Assembly: GCA_963721115.1 (NCBI GenBank)
Contig: CAVRIA010000005.1
Coordinates: 561,692 to 625,691 of the forward strand
DNA length: 64,000 nucleotides
Source: CAVRIA01 sp963721115
Lineage (GTDB): Bacteria > Desulfobacterota > Binatia > HRBIN30 > CADEER01
Reading direction: 5' to 3'
In this document: positions 27,701 to 35,304 of the stretch, one piece after another
How positions within the stretch are numbered: the first letter of the stretch is position 1
Layout of the letters: every line of letters starts with the position of its first letter
The notes under the pieces: generated by a model
Seen by the model: the letters and a program-made list of their open reading frames with translations, nothing else
Databases searched by the model: none
Told to the model about the DNA's origin: nothing
Made by a program: the position numbers and the translations under genes

Positions 27701-28937
27701 TCAGCTGCTCGCGGGCTCGACGACGAGCGTACCCTTCATGTTCGGATGCAAGCTTCCCGGTGCTGCACTGCGTGGCGCAGTAGAAGGTGAAGGTGCCGGG
27801 CTTGTCCGCCACGAAGGTCAGCGACTTCGGGCGCTGCACCATGGCGCCGTTGATGAAGCTGACCTGGTCGTAGCCATCGATGGCCAAGCCGTGTCCGGCG
27901 CCGAGACCGTTGTCGGTCGGCTGGAAATCGATGCGCACGATCTGTCCCTGCCGCACGCGAATTTCATTGGGCACGTAATGCCACGCGCGCTCCATGAGCT
28001 TGACGACGACGTCGGGCTCGCCCAGCTGCTGGCCGGTGCTGGCGGCGGCCTGCGTGCCGCCGCCGGCAAGCTTTCTTTCATCCAGACTCATGACATAGGT
28101 GGCGAGATCCCACAGTTGCTGCGGCTCCAGGACTTCACCGAACGACGGCATCGGCGTGCCGTTGTTGCCGGTCGAGATGGTCAGGGCGATATCGCGCAGC
28201 GTGTGGCCGCGCTTGAACTCGGCGGCCTTGTGGAAGTTGCGCGGCTGGATCGGGCTGCCGAAGGCGTCCTTCAGCGTGTCGGCGGATTGCCCGTCGCCGT
28301 AGCCTTCGGCTCCGTGGCAGCTCGCACAACCGGCATCGTCGTAGAGCTGCTTGCCGCGCGCGACGCGTTCGGGCGTAAGGTCCTCCGGCTCCCGTCCGAT
28401 ATCGACCGGCGTTCCGGCTCGATGATCCTCGTAGGCGGGCGCCAGCGTCTTGACGTACTGCACCGCGGCCCAGCGGTCCGCGTCGGTGAGCAAGTACCGC
28501 CACGGCGGCATGCCGGTGGCGTGCAGACCGAGCGAGACGGTGCGGAACAAATCCTGATCGGTGGGCAGATCGCCGCCTGGAGTCGTCTTGAAACGAAAGA
28601 TGCTCTTGGTGAAGTCGCGCGGATGCGGAATCAGAAACGGCGCACATGTTCCGTCGCCCGCGCCGCTGACGCCGTGGCAAGACGCGCAGTTCTGCGCGAA
28701 GACCTCTTTGCCTTTCGCCAACAGCTCGGGCGTGAGCGGCGGCTCGGCAGGCACGTCGAAGTGCGTCCATGAGATCGGCGCCGGCCGTGCCGAAGCCGCC
28801 GTCTTCGCCGTATCCGACGGCGCCCGCTGGCGCTCGCAGCCGATCGCTCCGAAGAGAAGCGGCAGGAGACACGCCGAAACGACGCTGAAGGCCAAGCCGA
28901 GCTGGGATCTCGCCACGCTGTGTCTTTCGATCGTCAT
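27701..28937 (-). CDS. Dihaem cytochrome c fused to a cupredoxin domain (one frameshift)
   Basis: Predicted lipid-anchored electron carrier of 411 residues, probably donating to NosZ. Start MTIERHSV follows GAGGG. The signal ends AIGC. Two class I haem sites, CASCHG (84-88) and CASCHG (204-208), each have a distal Met candidate (ATGMPPWRY; GTPMPSFGE). A cupredoxin domain (about 310-411) has AGHGLAIDG and FYCATQCSTGKL then HPNMKG. At 27750-27751 one extra base in a T run (coding strand) moves the frame from GKL to HPNMKGTLVVEPASS; without correction the frame would run on into nosZ as a false 1030-residue fusion. The Cys-to-His spacing is two residues longer than in COX II CuA sites. Confidence 0.83.
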
Positions 28938-29008
28938 CGTCTTCCCTCGCTTTGCGTCGAACAGAGAACGCCCGATCTTCACCCGATCGCCGTGGATCCA
29001 GACGCCGG

Positions 29009-29674
29009 CTAAGCGCTCGGCCCGTTCAGCACCGCGGGGAAGAGCACGTTGTTCTCCAGATGGATGTGCTCCATCAGCTCCAGCTCGAGGGCGAGCAGGC
29101 CGTCGTACAGCAAACGCCAGCTCGTGCAGGCGGACTCGGGCAGCGCGAACTCGTGCGCCAGCACGCGGGTCCGCGCCAAGCTCGCGGCGTGATCATCGTG
29201 CTCCTGAATCATGACCCGCACCGGCATGTGGGCCAGGTGCCCGCGACCGGTGCGAATCATGGGGAACAGGATCTGCTCCTCCTTGGCGAGATGCTCGTCG
29301 ACCGCCCGGCACATGTCCTCCAGGTGGTCCGCCAGACCCGCCGGGCACGTCGGCTTTTCGGCGTGCACACGCTCCACCTTGCGCGCCAGCTGCACCAACC
29401 GCGGCAGCTCCTGGCGCAGCGGGACGTGGTAACGATCGACGATGAAGTCGACCAGCCGCTCCGGGGCCAACTCGGACGGTCGCGGCTCCGTCGTACCCGT
29501 CACCACGCCCTCGATCTCGGCGATCAAAGCCTGCGGATCCAGGCCGCGCCGGTCACAGGCAGCGGCCAGGGTCCGCTCGCCGCCACAGCAGAAGTCCAGC
29601 CGATGCCGATGTAGCACTCGCGCGGCAGCGGGATGCGTCGCAACCAGCTCTGCCAGCGTGCTCGTTCCGTCCAT
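29009..29674 (-). CDS. ric: Iron-sulfur cluster repair di-iron protein (RIC/ScdA/YtfE type)
   Basis: Cytoplasmic hemerythrin-like di-iron protein that repairs iron-sulfur clusters damaged by nitric oxide. Start MDGTSTLAELV has GGAGG eight bases upstream; 221 residues. The ScdA N-terminal domain shows HRLDFCCGGERTL with the Cys pair. The di-iron domain has His/Glu clusters: VDRYHVPLRQELPRL, AVDEHLAKEEQILFPMI, IQEHDDHAASL and ELMEHIHLENNVLFPAV. First gene of the nos-containing transcript (71 bases before the cytochrome gene) and divergent from norR, a common arrangement for NO-response genes. Confidence 0.94.
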   Translation of the reverse strand: MDGTSTLAELVATHPAAARVLHRHRLDFCCGGERTLAAACDRRGLDPQALIAEIEGVVTGTTEPRPSELAPERLVDFIVDRYHVPLRQELPRLVQLARKVERVHAEKPTCPAGLADHLEDMCRAVDEHLAKEEQILFPMIRTGRGHLAHMPVRVMIQEHDDHAASLARTRVLAHEFALPESACTSWRLLYDGLLALELELMEHIHLENNVLFPAVLNGPSA

Positions 29675-29735
29675 TTTGAAATCCTCCTCGTAGATGCCGC
29701 TTTTCGCTTGCCTGCGGTCGCTTCCCAGGAGTGGC

Positions 29736-29752
29736 ATCAAGGCTCGTGCCGA
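29736..29752 (-). promoter_or_regulatory. Sigma-54-like promoter for ric-nos
   Basis: On the minus strand TCGGCACGAGCCTTGAT matches the sigma-54 pattern (T)TGGCACG-N4-TTGCW with one mismatch in each box; the -12 GC is GA here. It lies about 60 bases upstream of ric. A sigma-54 activator, NorR, is encoded divergently, with candidate enhancer sites 40-100 bases upstream of this promoter. Confidence 0.55.
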
Positions 29753-29790
29753 AACGAATTTATCCAGCCGACCGGTGGAAACCCGCCATC

Positions 29791-29852
29791 GTTGTTCATC
29801 CCGCAACATCGGATAGTTGTTTGGATCGCAACGTTGCTGTAATAGTCACAAC
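29791..29852. promoter_or_regulatory. Three inverted repeats between ric and norR (putative NorR enhancer sites)
   Basis: GTTG-N9-CAAC occurs at 29791-29807 and 29816-29832; a third looser dyad, GTTG-N12-CAAC, ends one base before the norR ATG (29833-29852). E. coli NorR binds three dyads between norR and norVW. Here three dyads sit upstream of the sigma-54-like promoter and abut the norR start, which suits both activation of ric-nos and autoregulation of norR. Confidence 0.6.
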
Positions 29853-31400
29853 ATGAATTGGTTCGAGGTGTTGTTGCCGATTGCCGTCGATCTGACCCGC
29901 GGTCTGAGTACGGAGGATCGCTACCAGCGCCTGCTGGAGGCATGGCACAGGGTAGTGCCGTTCGACGCGGCGGCGTTGTTGCGGCTCGAGGACGGCGGGT
30001 TGCGTCCCGTCGCCGCGCAGGGGCTCAAGGCGGAGGCGCTGGCGCGGCGTTACTCGCTGCGGGAGCACCCGCGGCTACAGATCATCTGCAACTCGAACGA
30101 GCCGGTGCGCTTTCCCGAGGACTCGGCGTTGCCGGATCCGTTCGACGGTCTCCTGGAGGCGGACCCCAGTGCGCTCGGCCACGTGCACGCTTGTCTCGGG
30201 TGTCCGTTGCGGGTGGGCGACGAGCTGGTCGGGGCGCTGACGGCGGACGCGCTCGGGCCGGCGGCATTCGACGCGGTCGACCAGCGCTTCTTGATGGCGA
30301 TGGCGGCGCTGGCGGGGGCGGCGATGCGCACGACCAACCTGATCGAGGCGCTCGAGCGCACGGCGGCGCGGCAGGGACTGATCGCGCGCGATCTGATGCG
30401 TGACGCGGAGTTGCGACAGGGCAGCCAGATCCTCGGGGCGAGCCCGGCAATGGAGCGACTGCGCAGCGAGATCGACCTGGTGGCGCGGTCCGATTACACG
30501 GTGCTGATCGCGGGGGAAACCGGGGTCGGCAAGGAGCTGGTGGCGCGCGCACTGCACGCCGCTTCGGCGCGTCGCGACGATCCGCTGATCTACGTCAACT
30601 GCGCCGCGCTGCCGGAGACGCTGGCGGAGAGCGAGCTCTTCGGCCACGCGCGCGGCGCCTTCACCGGCGCCGTCGCCGACCGCCCGGGGAAGTTCGAGGT
30701 GGCCGACGGCGGGACGCTGTTGCTGGACGAGATCGGGGAGCTGCCGCTGACGGTGCAACCCAAGCTGCTGCGGGCGCTCCAGGAAGGCGAGATCCAACGG
30801 GTCGGCTCCGACCTGCCTCGCAAGGTCGACGTTCGCATGCTCGCCGCCACCAATCGCGATCTCGCGGAAGAGGTACGCGCCGGGCGCTTTCGCGCCGATC
30901 TGTTCCACCGCCTCAACGTGTACCCGCTGCACGTCCCGCCGTTGCGCCAGCGGCCGGCCGACATTCCCCTGCTCGCCGGCTACTTCTGCGATCTCGCGCG
31001 GCGGCGGCTCGGCCTCGGTCCGGTGCGACTCGACGCCGAGGCCCTGGACGCCTTGCGGGCCTGGCCCTGGCCGGGCAACGTGCGCGAGCTCGACAACGTG
31101 CTGTCGCGTGCCGTGCTCAAGGCCGCGGCCGGAGCGCCGCGCGGCGCCACGGTTCTGATCGAGCCGCCGCATCTCGGTCCGGACTTCGGGGCAGCCGCGA
31201 GCGGCGCCGCCCGACCGGCACCGCCGTCATCCGTGGCAACGCCGCGCTCTCTGCGCGAGGCGACCGTGGACTTCCAACGCGCCGCCATCCGTCGCGCCCT
31301 TGCGGCACACGGCGGCAACTGGGCCGCCGCGGCACGCGCGCTGGGCATGCATCGCAGCAATCTCCACCATCTCGCGGCGCGTCTGGGGCTGCGCGACTGA
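29853..31400 (+). CDS. norR: NO-responsive sigma-54-dependent transcriptional activator
   Basis: Bacterial enhancer-binding protein of 515 residues. Start MNWFEVLLPIAVDLTRGL matches NorR N-termini. GAF sensory domain (about 1-170); AAA+ domain with Walker A GETGVGKE, the sigma-54 contact motif GAFTGA (in GHARGAFTGAVADRP), Walker B LLLDEIGELP, sensor I ATNRDL and arginine finger FRADLFHRLNVYPL; Fis-type helix-turn-helix at the C-terminus (NWAAAARALGMHRSNLHHL). In relatives the GAF domain holds a mononuclear iron that binds NO. Divergent from ric-nos with dyads between, so it very likely controls that operon. Confidence 0.93.
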   Translation: MNWFEVLLPIAVDLTRGLSTEDRYQRLLEAWHRVVPFDAAALLRLEDGGLRPVAAQGLKAEALARRYSLREHPRLQIICNSNEPVRFPEDSALPDPFDGLLEADPSALGHVHACLGCPLRVGDELVGALTADALGPAAFDAVDQRFLMAMAALAGAAMRTTNLIEALERTAARQGLIARDLMRDAELRQGSQILGASPAMERLRSEIDLVARSDYTVLIAGETGVGKELVARALHAASARRDDPLIYVNCAALPETLAESELFGHARGAFTGAVADRPGKFEVADGGTLLLDEIGELPLTVQPKLLRALQEGEIQRVGSDLPRKVDVRMLAATNRDLAEEVRAGRFRADLFHRLNVYPLHVPPLRQRPADIPLLAGYFCDLARRRLGLGPVRLDAEALDALRAWPWPGNVRELDNVLSRAVLKAAAGAPRGATVLIEPPHLGPDFGAAASGAARPAPPSSVATPRSLREATVDFQRAAIRRALAAHGGNWAAAARALGMHRSNLHHLAARLGLRD

Positions 31401-31482
31401 CACGGCAAGGCGCTGCGGGGTTTTCGCCCGCGTCCTCCGCAGCGGTTGACGTCTTCCTCGACCGGAGTAAGTTGCGCTCGAA

Positions 31483-32796
31483 ATGCCGACCGCCGCTCAC
31501 CAGGACACGCACCACAAGTCACTGGCGATCAACCTCGATCCCAACATCTACGGCACCATCGCCGAGATCGGCGCCGGGCAGGAGGTGGCGCGCTGGTTCC
31601 TCCAGGTCGGCGGCGCCTCCGGCACCGTCGCCAAGACGATCTCCGCCTACGACATGGCGTTCAGCGACGCGATCTACGGCAAGGTGTCGCGCTACGTGTC
31701 GCGCGAACGCGTCGAGGGGATGCTCGATCACGAGTACGCGTTGCTCGTCGAGCGCCTCGGCGGAGCGAGGGGCGATCAGGCGCGCTTCTTCGTGTTCGCG
31801 GACACTATCTCGGCGCGCAACTTCGCCGGCACGAACGAGTGCCACGGCTGGGTGGGGGTCCGCTTCCAGGCGACGCCGGGCGGCGCGCCGAACGACGTGA
31901 TCCTGCACCTCAACCTGCTCGACCCGACCAACCTCCAGCAGCAGCTCGCCGTCGGCATCCTCGGCGTCAACCTCATCTGGGCGGTGTTCCACCAGCGCGA
32001 GCCCATCGCGTCCCTTCTCGCCGCCCTCTTCGACGAGCTGTCTCCGGAGCGTCTCGAGATCGACCTCATCGCCGTCCGCGGTCCCGCCTTCGAGGGGGTG
32101 GACGACCGACTGTCGGTCCTCGAGCTGGTCCACGGCGGCTTTGCCAGCGCGGTGCTCTTCCGCCCCGACGGGCCTCTCGTCCCCCCCTCGGAGGTGATCC
32201 GCAAGCACCCCCTGATTCTCGAGCCCGGCATCTTCTCGAGCCCGGAGCCGGTGCATGTGAAGATGCTGCAGGCCGGCCGCCGCCGACTCGAGGAAGAGAT
32301 CGGCCCGGCCGAGCGCGAGCCCATGCAGCTCTTCGTTCTGACGGGGCGCCACCCGGACGAGCAGACCGGCGCCACGGCGACGGAGCTGCGAGAGCGCATC
32401 GCCTCGCTCAACGCCCTGGGGGCGGGCGTTCTCGTCGCCCGCCAGCCCGAGATGTATCGCGTCGTGCAGTACGCGCTGCGCTACACCTCGGCGCCGATCC
32501 GCATCGTCCTCGGCGCCATGACCCTGGCCGAGATCTTCCACAGCCGTCACTACCGCGACCTGGACGGCAAGCTGATGGAAGCGCTCGCGCAGCTCTTCGC
32601 GTACAATGTGCGGATGTACGTCCACCCGATGCCGGCGTCGATGCGCCACCACCACCCGACGGTGGCGGACTGGGTGCCGACGGCGGACGACGACGGCATG
32701 ATCACCCTGGAGCACATCGACGTGCCGCGCCCGGGGTCGCTCCTCTTTCAGTACCTGATCGAGAGCGGCTTCCTGTGCTCGGTGCCCGCGGCTTGA
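31483..32796 (+). CDS. Conserved uncharacterised protein
   Basis: 437 residues, well conserved in character but with no function I can support. It begins MPTAAHQDTHHKSLAINLD, with NIYGTIAEIGAGQEVARWFL and AKTISAYDMAFSDAIYG; relatives with this opening are sometimes auto-labelled TonB receptor or nucleotidyltransferase, but I see neither signal peptide, TonB box nor nucleotidyltransferase motif. The C-terminal half includes LFVLTGRHPDEQTGAT, a helical region (YRVVQYALRYTSAPIRIVLGAM) and HPMPASMRHHHPT. Predicted soluble. Precedes ilvC by about 60 bases, possibly cotranscribed. Confidence 0.75.
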   Translation: MPTAAHQDTHHKSLAINLDPNIYGTIAEIGAGQEVARWFLQVGGASGTVAKTISAYDMAFSDAIYGKVSRYVSRERVEGMLDHEYALLVERLGGARGDQARFFVFADTISARNFAGTNECHGWVGVRFQATPGGAPNDVILHLNLLDPTNLQQQLAVGILGVNLIWAVFHQREPIASLLAALFDELSPERLEIDLIAVRGPAFEGVDDRLSVLELVHGGFASAVLFRPDGPLVPPSEVIRKHPLILEPGIFSSPEPVHVKMLQAGRRRLEEEIGPAEREPMQLFVLTGRHPDEQTGATATELRERIASLNALGAGVLVARQPEMYRVVQYALRYTSAPIRIVLGAMTLAEIFHSRHYRDLDGKLMEALAQLFAYNVRMYVHPMPASMRHHHPTVADWVPTADDDGMITLEHIDVPRPGSLLFQYLIESGFLCSVPAA

Positions 32797-32859
32797 GCAT
32801 CGCGCCCGCTCTCCGCTGGCGGTGACGCGATGCCCGCGCTTCACGGAAGGAGGGAAACC

Positions 32860-33882
32860 ATGCCAGACACGGTCATCTATCACGACGCCGATGCGAGCCT
32901 GGACGCGATCCGGGGAAAGAAGGTCGCCATTCTGGGCTACGGCAACCAGGGCAGCGCGCAGGCCCTCAACCTGCGCGATTCGGGCCTCGAGGTGATCGTC
33001 GGCAACATCGACGACTCCTACCGCGACGCCGCCCTCGAGGACGGCTTCGAGGTCGTGCCGATCGCGCAGGCCGCCGCGCGCGCCGATCTGCTGTTTCTGC
33101 TCACGCCCGACGAGGTGATGCCGGAGGTCTACGAGAGGGACGTCGCCCCGCACCTCCGAGCCGGAGACCTGCTCGACTTCGCGCACGGCTACAACATCGC
33201 CTTCGGCCTGATCACGCCCCCGGACTTCGTCGACGTCGTCATGATCGCGCCGCGCATGATCGGCGCCGGCGTGCGCGATTCGTACGTGTCCGGCGAGGGT
33301 TTCCCGAGCTTCGTCGGCGTGCACCGCGACGCCAGCGGCAGCGCCAAGGAGCGCATGCTCGCGCTCGCCAAGGCCGTCGGCTCGACGCGCGCGGGCTGTC
33401 TCGAAATGAGCCTGAAGGACGAGGCGACGCTCGATCTGTTCACCGAGCAGGCGTTCGGCCCCGCCTTCGGGCGGATCCTGATGACCGCGGTCGATACGCT
33501 GGTCGAGGCCGGCTATCCGCCCGAGGCGGTCCTGATGGAGCTCTACCTGTCGGGCGAGCTCGCCTACAGCTTCCAGAAGATGCGCGAGATGGGAGCGATG
33601 CGGCAGCACCAGCTGCACTCGCACACCAGCCAGTACGGGACCATCTCGCGCAGCACGCGCTACTTCGACCTCGACCCCCCGCTGAAGCAGAAGATGCGGG
33701 AATCGCTCGAGGAGATCCGCTCCGGCGCCTTCGCCCGCGAGTGGTCGTCGAACCGTGCCGAGAAGCTGCAGTTCATCGAGCAGGCGAGGCAGATCCAGGC
33801 GACTCTGCCGATGACGCAGTGGGAGAAGGAGACCCGGCGAGCGTTTCACATCGGCGACGCCAAGGAGGAGTCGGCGGACTAG
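32860..33882 (+). CDS. ilvC: Ketol-acid reductoisomerase, class I
   Basis: Converts acetolactate or acetohydroxybutyrate to dihydroxy acids in branched-chain amino-acid synthesis. Start MPDTVIYHDADA follows GGAGGG; 340 residues, as usual for class I. NAD(P)-binding GYGNQGSAQALNLRDSG, DLLFLLTPDEVMPEVY, DFAHGYNIAFG, IAPRMIGAGVRDSY, and the Mg-binding LKDEATLDLFTEQ and LYLSGELAYSFQKMREMG are present. Cofactor-loop and domain order are intact. No ilvB, ilvN or leu genes lie beside it. The TAG stop shares bases with the end of the MITE-like element at 33881. Confidence 0.95.
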   Translation: MPDTVIYHDADASLDAIRGKKVAILGYGNQGSAQALNLRDSGLEVIVGNIDDSYRDAALEDGFEVVPIAQAAARADLLFLLTPDEVMPEVYERDVAPHLRAGDLLDFAHGYNIAFGLITPPDFVDVVMIAPRMIGAGVRDSYVSGEGFPSFVGVHRDASGSAKERMLALAKAVGSTRAGCLEMSLKDEATLDLFTEQAFGPAFGRILMTAVDTLVEAGYPPEAVLMELYLSGELAYSFQKMREMGAMRQHQLHSHTSQYGTISRSTRYFDLDPPLKQKMRESLEEIRSGAFAREWSSNRAEKLQFIEQARQIQATLPMTQWEKETRRAFHIGDAKEESAD

Positions 33883-34037
33883 CAGCCGCTGAAAAACCCC
33901 GGACATGCTTCGACAAGCTCAGCATGAGCGGTGCTTGGCCCTTGTCTCTCAAGGGCTCTTCCCGCTCGCCCTGAGCCCTTCGACGTTGCTCAGGACATGC
34001 TTGTCGAAGGGCGTTTCGACTTTTTCAACGGGCTGCT
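33881..34037. mobile_element. MITE-like element, family A, copy 2
   Basis: 157 bases, termini AGCAGCCGCTGAAAAACCCC and TTTTTCAACGGGCTGCT, with the same GCTTCGACAAGCTCAGCATG core and CATGCTTGTCGAAGGGC arm as copy 1. It occupies the whole convergent gap between ilvC and the enoyl-CoA hydratase gene; its first two bases are part of the ilvC stop. A/T runs at both ends of a long hairpin would make it a bidirectional terminator. Confidence 0.75.
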
Positions 34038-34040
34038 GAC

Positions 34041-34844
34041 TTATCGGTCCTTCTCCTCCCCTTTCGATTGGGCGCGGCCGCGCGCCTGCACCTCGGCGCG
34101 GCGGGCGGCGATCGCGGTCGGCGTCAGGCCGCCGGCGCGCTCGCGCGAGGCCTTCGCCTCGATCCGCAGGCCGTCGCCGAACGTCGCCGCATAACCGTCG
34201 TCGATCAGCCGCTTGTAGGCACGCATCACCTCGGGCACGCACGACTGCATGTCCGCGGCCAGAGCGCGGCAGGCCGGCAGCAGCTCCGCCGGCTCGACGA
34301 CCCGGTTGACCAGGCCCCAGTCGGCCGCCTGCTCGGCGGACAGATAGTTGCCGCTCAGCGACAGCTCCTTGGCGCGGTAGATGCCGATCGCCCGCGAGAG
34401 CTTCTGGCTCAGCCCCCAGCCGGGCAAGATCCCCACCCGGGCGTGGGTGTCGGCGAAGCGCGCCGCGGTGGAAGCGATCAGAACGTCGCAGGCGAGCGCC
34501 AGCTCGAATCCGCCGGTGATCGCGAAGCCGTTGATGGCGCCGATGATCGGCCGGTCGAACTGCGCCAGCGCGCGCACCATCGTCGTACCGGAGACGGCGT
34601 CGCCGACGTCGGACCCGCCGCCGCTCTCGCCGCCGAGCTCCTTGAGATCGAGGCCGGCGCAGAAGGCGCGCCCGGCCCCGGTGAGGATGACCACGTCGAC
34701 GTCCTGCTGCTCGCGCAGCTGGTCGAACGCTGTGATGATCGCCGCGCGCAGCTGGCGCGACAGCGCGTTCATCGCCTGCGGGCGATTGAGGGTCAGGGTG
34801 GCGATGCCCTCGCTCTTCTCGATCAGTAGGACGGGTTCGGACAT
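34041..34844 (-). CDS. Enoyl-CoA hydratase/isomerase family protein
   Basis: Crotonase-fold enzyme of 267 residues, probably hydrating an enoyl-CoA in fatty-acid or related degradation. Family features: ATLTLNRPQAMNALSRQLR, oxyanion-hole segment GRAFCAGLDLKELGG, GAINGFAITGGFELALACD (second oxyanion Gly), ARFADTHARVGILPGWG and AADWGLVNRVVEP. One usual catalytic Glu position aligns with ADTHARVG, and the second acid is unclear, so exact chemistry is open. Its ribosome site AAAGGAG belongs to the repeat element upstream. Confidence 0.9.
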   Translation of the reverse strand: MSEPVLLIEKSEGIATLTLNRPQAMNALSRQLRAAIITAFDQLREQQDVDVVILTGAGRAFCAGLDLKELGGESGGGSDVGDAVSGTTMVRALAQFDRPIIGAINGFAITGGFELALACDVLIASTAARFADTHARVGILPGWGLSQKLSRAIGIYRAKELSLSGNYLSAEQAADWGLVNRVVEPAELLPACRALAADMQSCVPEVMRAYKRLIDDGYAATFGDGLRIEAKASRERAGGLTPTAIAARRAEVQARGRAQSKGEEKDR

Positions 34845-34850
34845 GCGTGT

Positions 34851-35040
34851 CTCCTTTGGAAATTCGCCCCCGTGCGCGCTTCGCGCTCCGATGGGCTCGG
34901 CCCCGCGAGCCGAGCCCGTGGGGCCTCCTTTGGAAATTCGCCCCCGTGCGCGCTTCGCGCTCCGATGGGCTCAGCCCCGCGAGCCGAGCCCGCGGGGCCT
35001 CCTCGTTGTTCCTTTTCCACGAATCTTCGGGTGCGCGCAG
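34851..35040 (-). repeat. Leader-type repeat, two copies upstream of the enoyl-CoA hydratase
   Basis: Two head-to-tail copies of GAGCCCATCGGAGCGCGAAG ... CACGGGGGCGAATTTCCAAA, each ending in GGAGG or GGAGA. The inner copy ends seven bases before the hydratase ATG and provides its ribosome site. Farther upstream the repeat extends with a CACCCGAAGATTCGTGGAAA segment, as in the copies at 50184-50513. Likely a mobile or amplified 5'-leader element. Confidence 0.75.
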
Positions 35041-35304
35041 GCGTGGCGGCCATTCCGCCGGTTGGCGCGCGCAAAATCAAGCGGAATGGATATCGTGGCT
35101 TTGCACGGAAAGTCGAGCGAGCGCCCACTCGTCATTCCCGCGAAAGCGGGAATCCAGGGGCGCGGGGCCACCACCACCCCACCTGGATACCCGCTTTCGC
35201 GGGTATGACGGGCTTGAATGCGCGAGGTTGCTCACCACAAAGACTTTTTGTGCAAAACCGCTCATCTTCGCACGGCGGACCCGCGCGCGCCGATGCCGAC
35301 CGCG
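35041..35304. repeat. Intergenic region with dispersed palindromic repeat, copy 2 (35131-35213)
   Basis: The gap between the leader repeats and the methyltransferase stop holds no gene. At 35131-35213 lies the second copy of the palindrome seen at 7152: CCCGCGAAAGCGGGAATCCA and complement TGGATACCCGCTTTCGCGGG. The flank ACGGGCTTGAATGCGCGAGG resembles the flank of copy 1, showing the repeat unit is longer than the hairpin. Confidence 0.6.

Noticed and set aside
25476..28772. Very long plus-strand open frame (about 1,100 codons) opposite nosZ and the cytochrome gene
   Set aside because: Low-complexity, Arg/Ala/Val/Asp-rich translation with no domain. It is the antisense shadow of codon-biased high-GC genes whose motifs on the other strand are unmistakable.
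25890..28982. A 1,030-residue cytochrome-cupredoxin-NosZ fusion
   Set aside because: The join passes through a non-homologous stretch. A one-base correction restores the normal cupredoxin end (HPNMKGTLVVEP), a stop, a ribosome site and a separate NosZ signal peptide.
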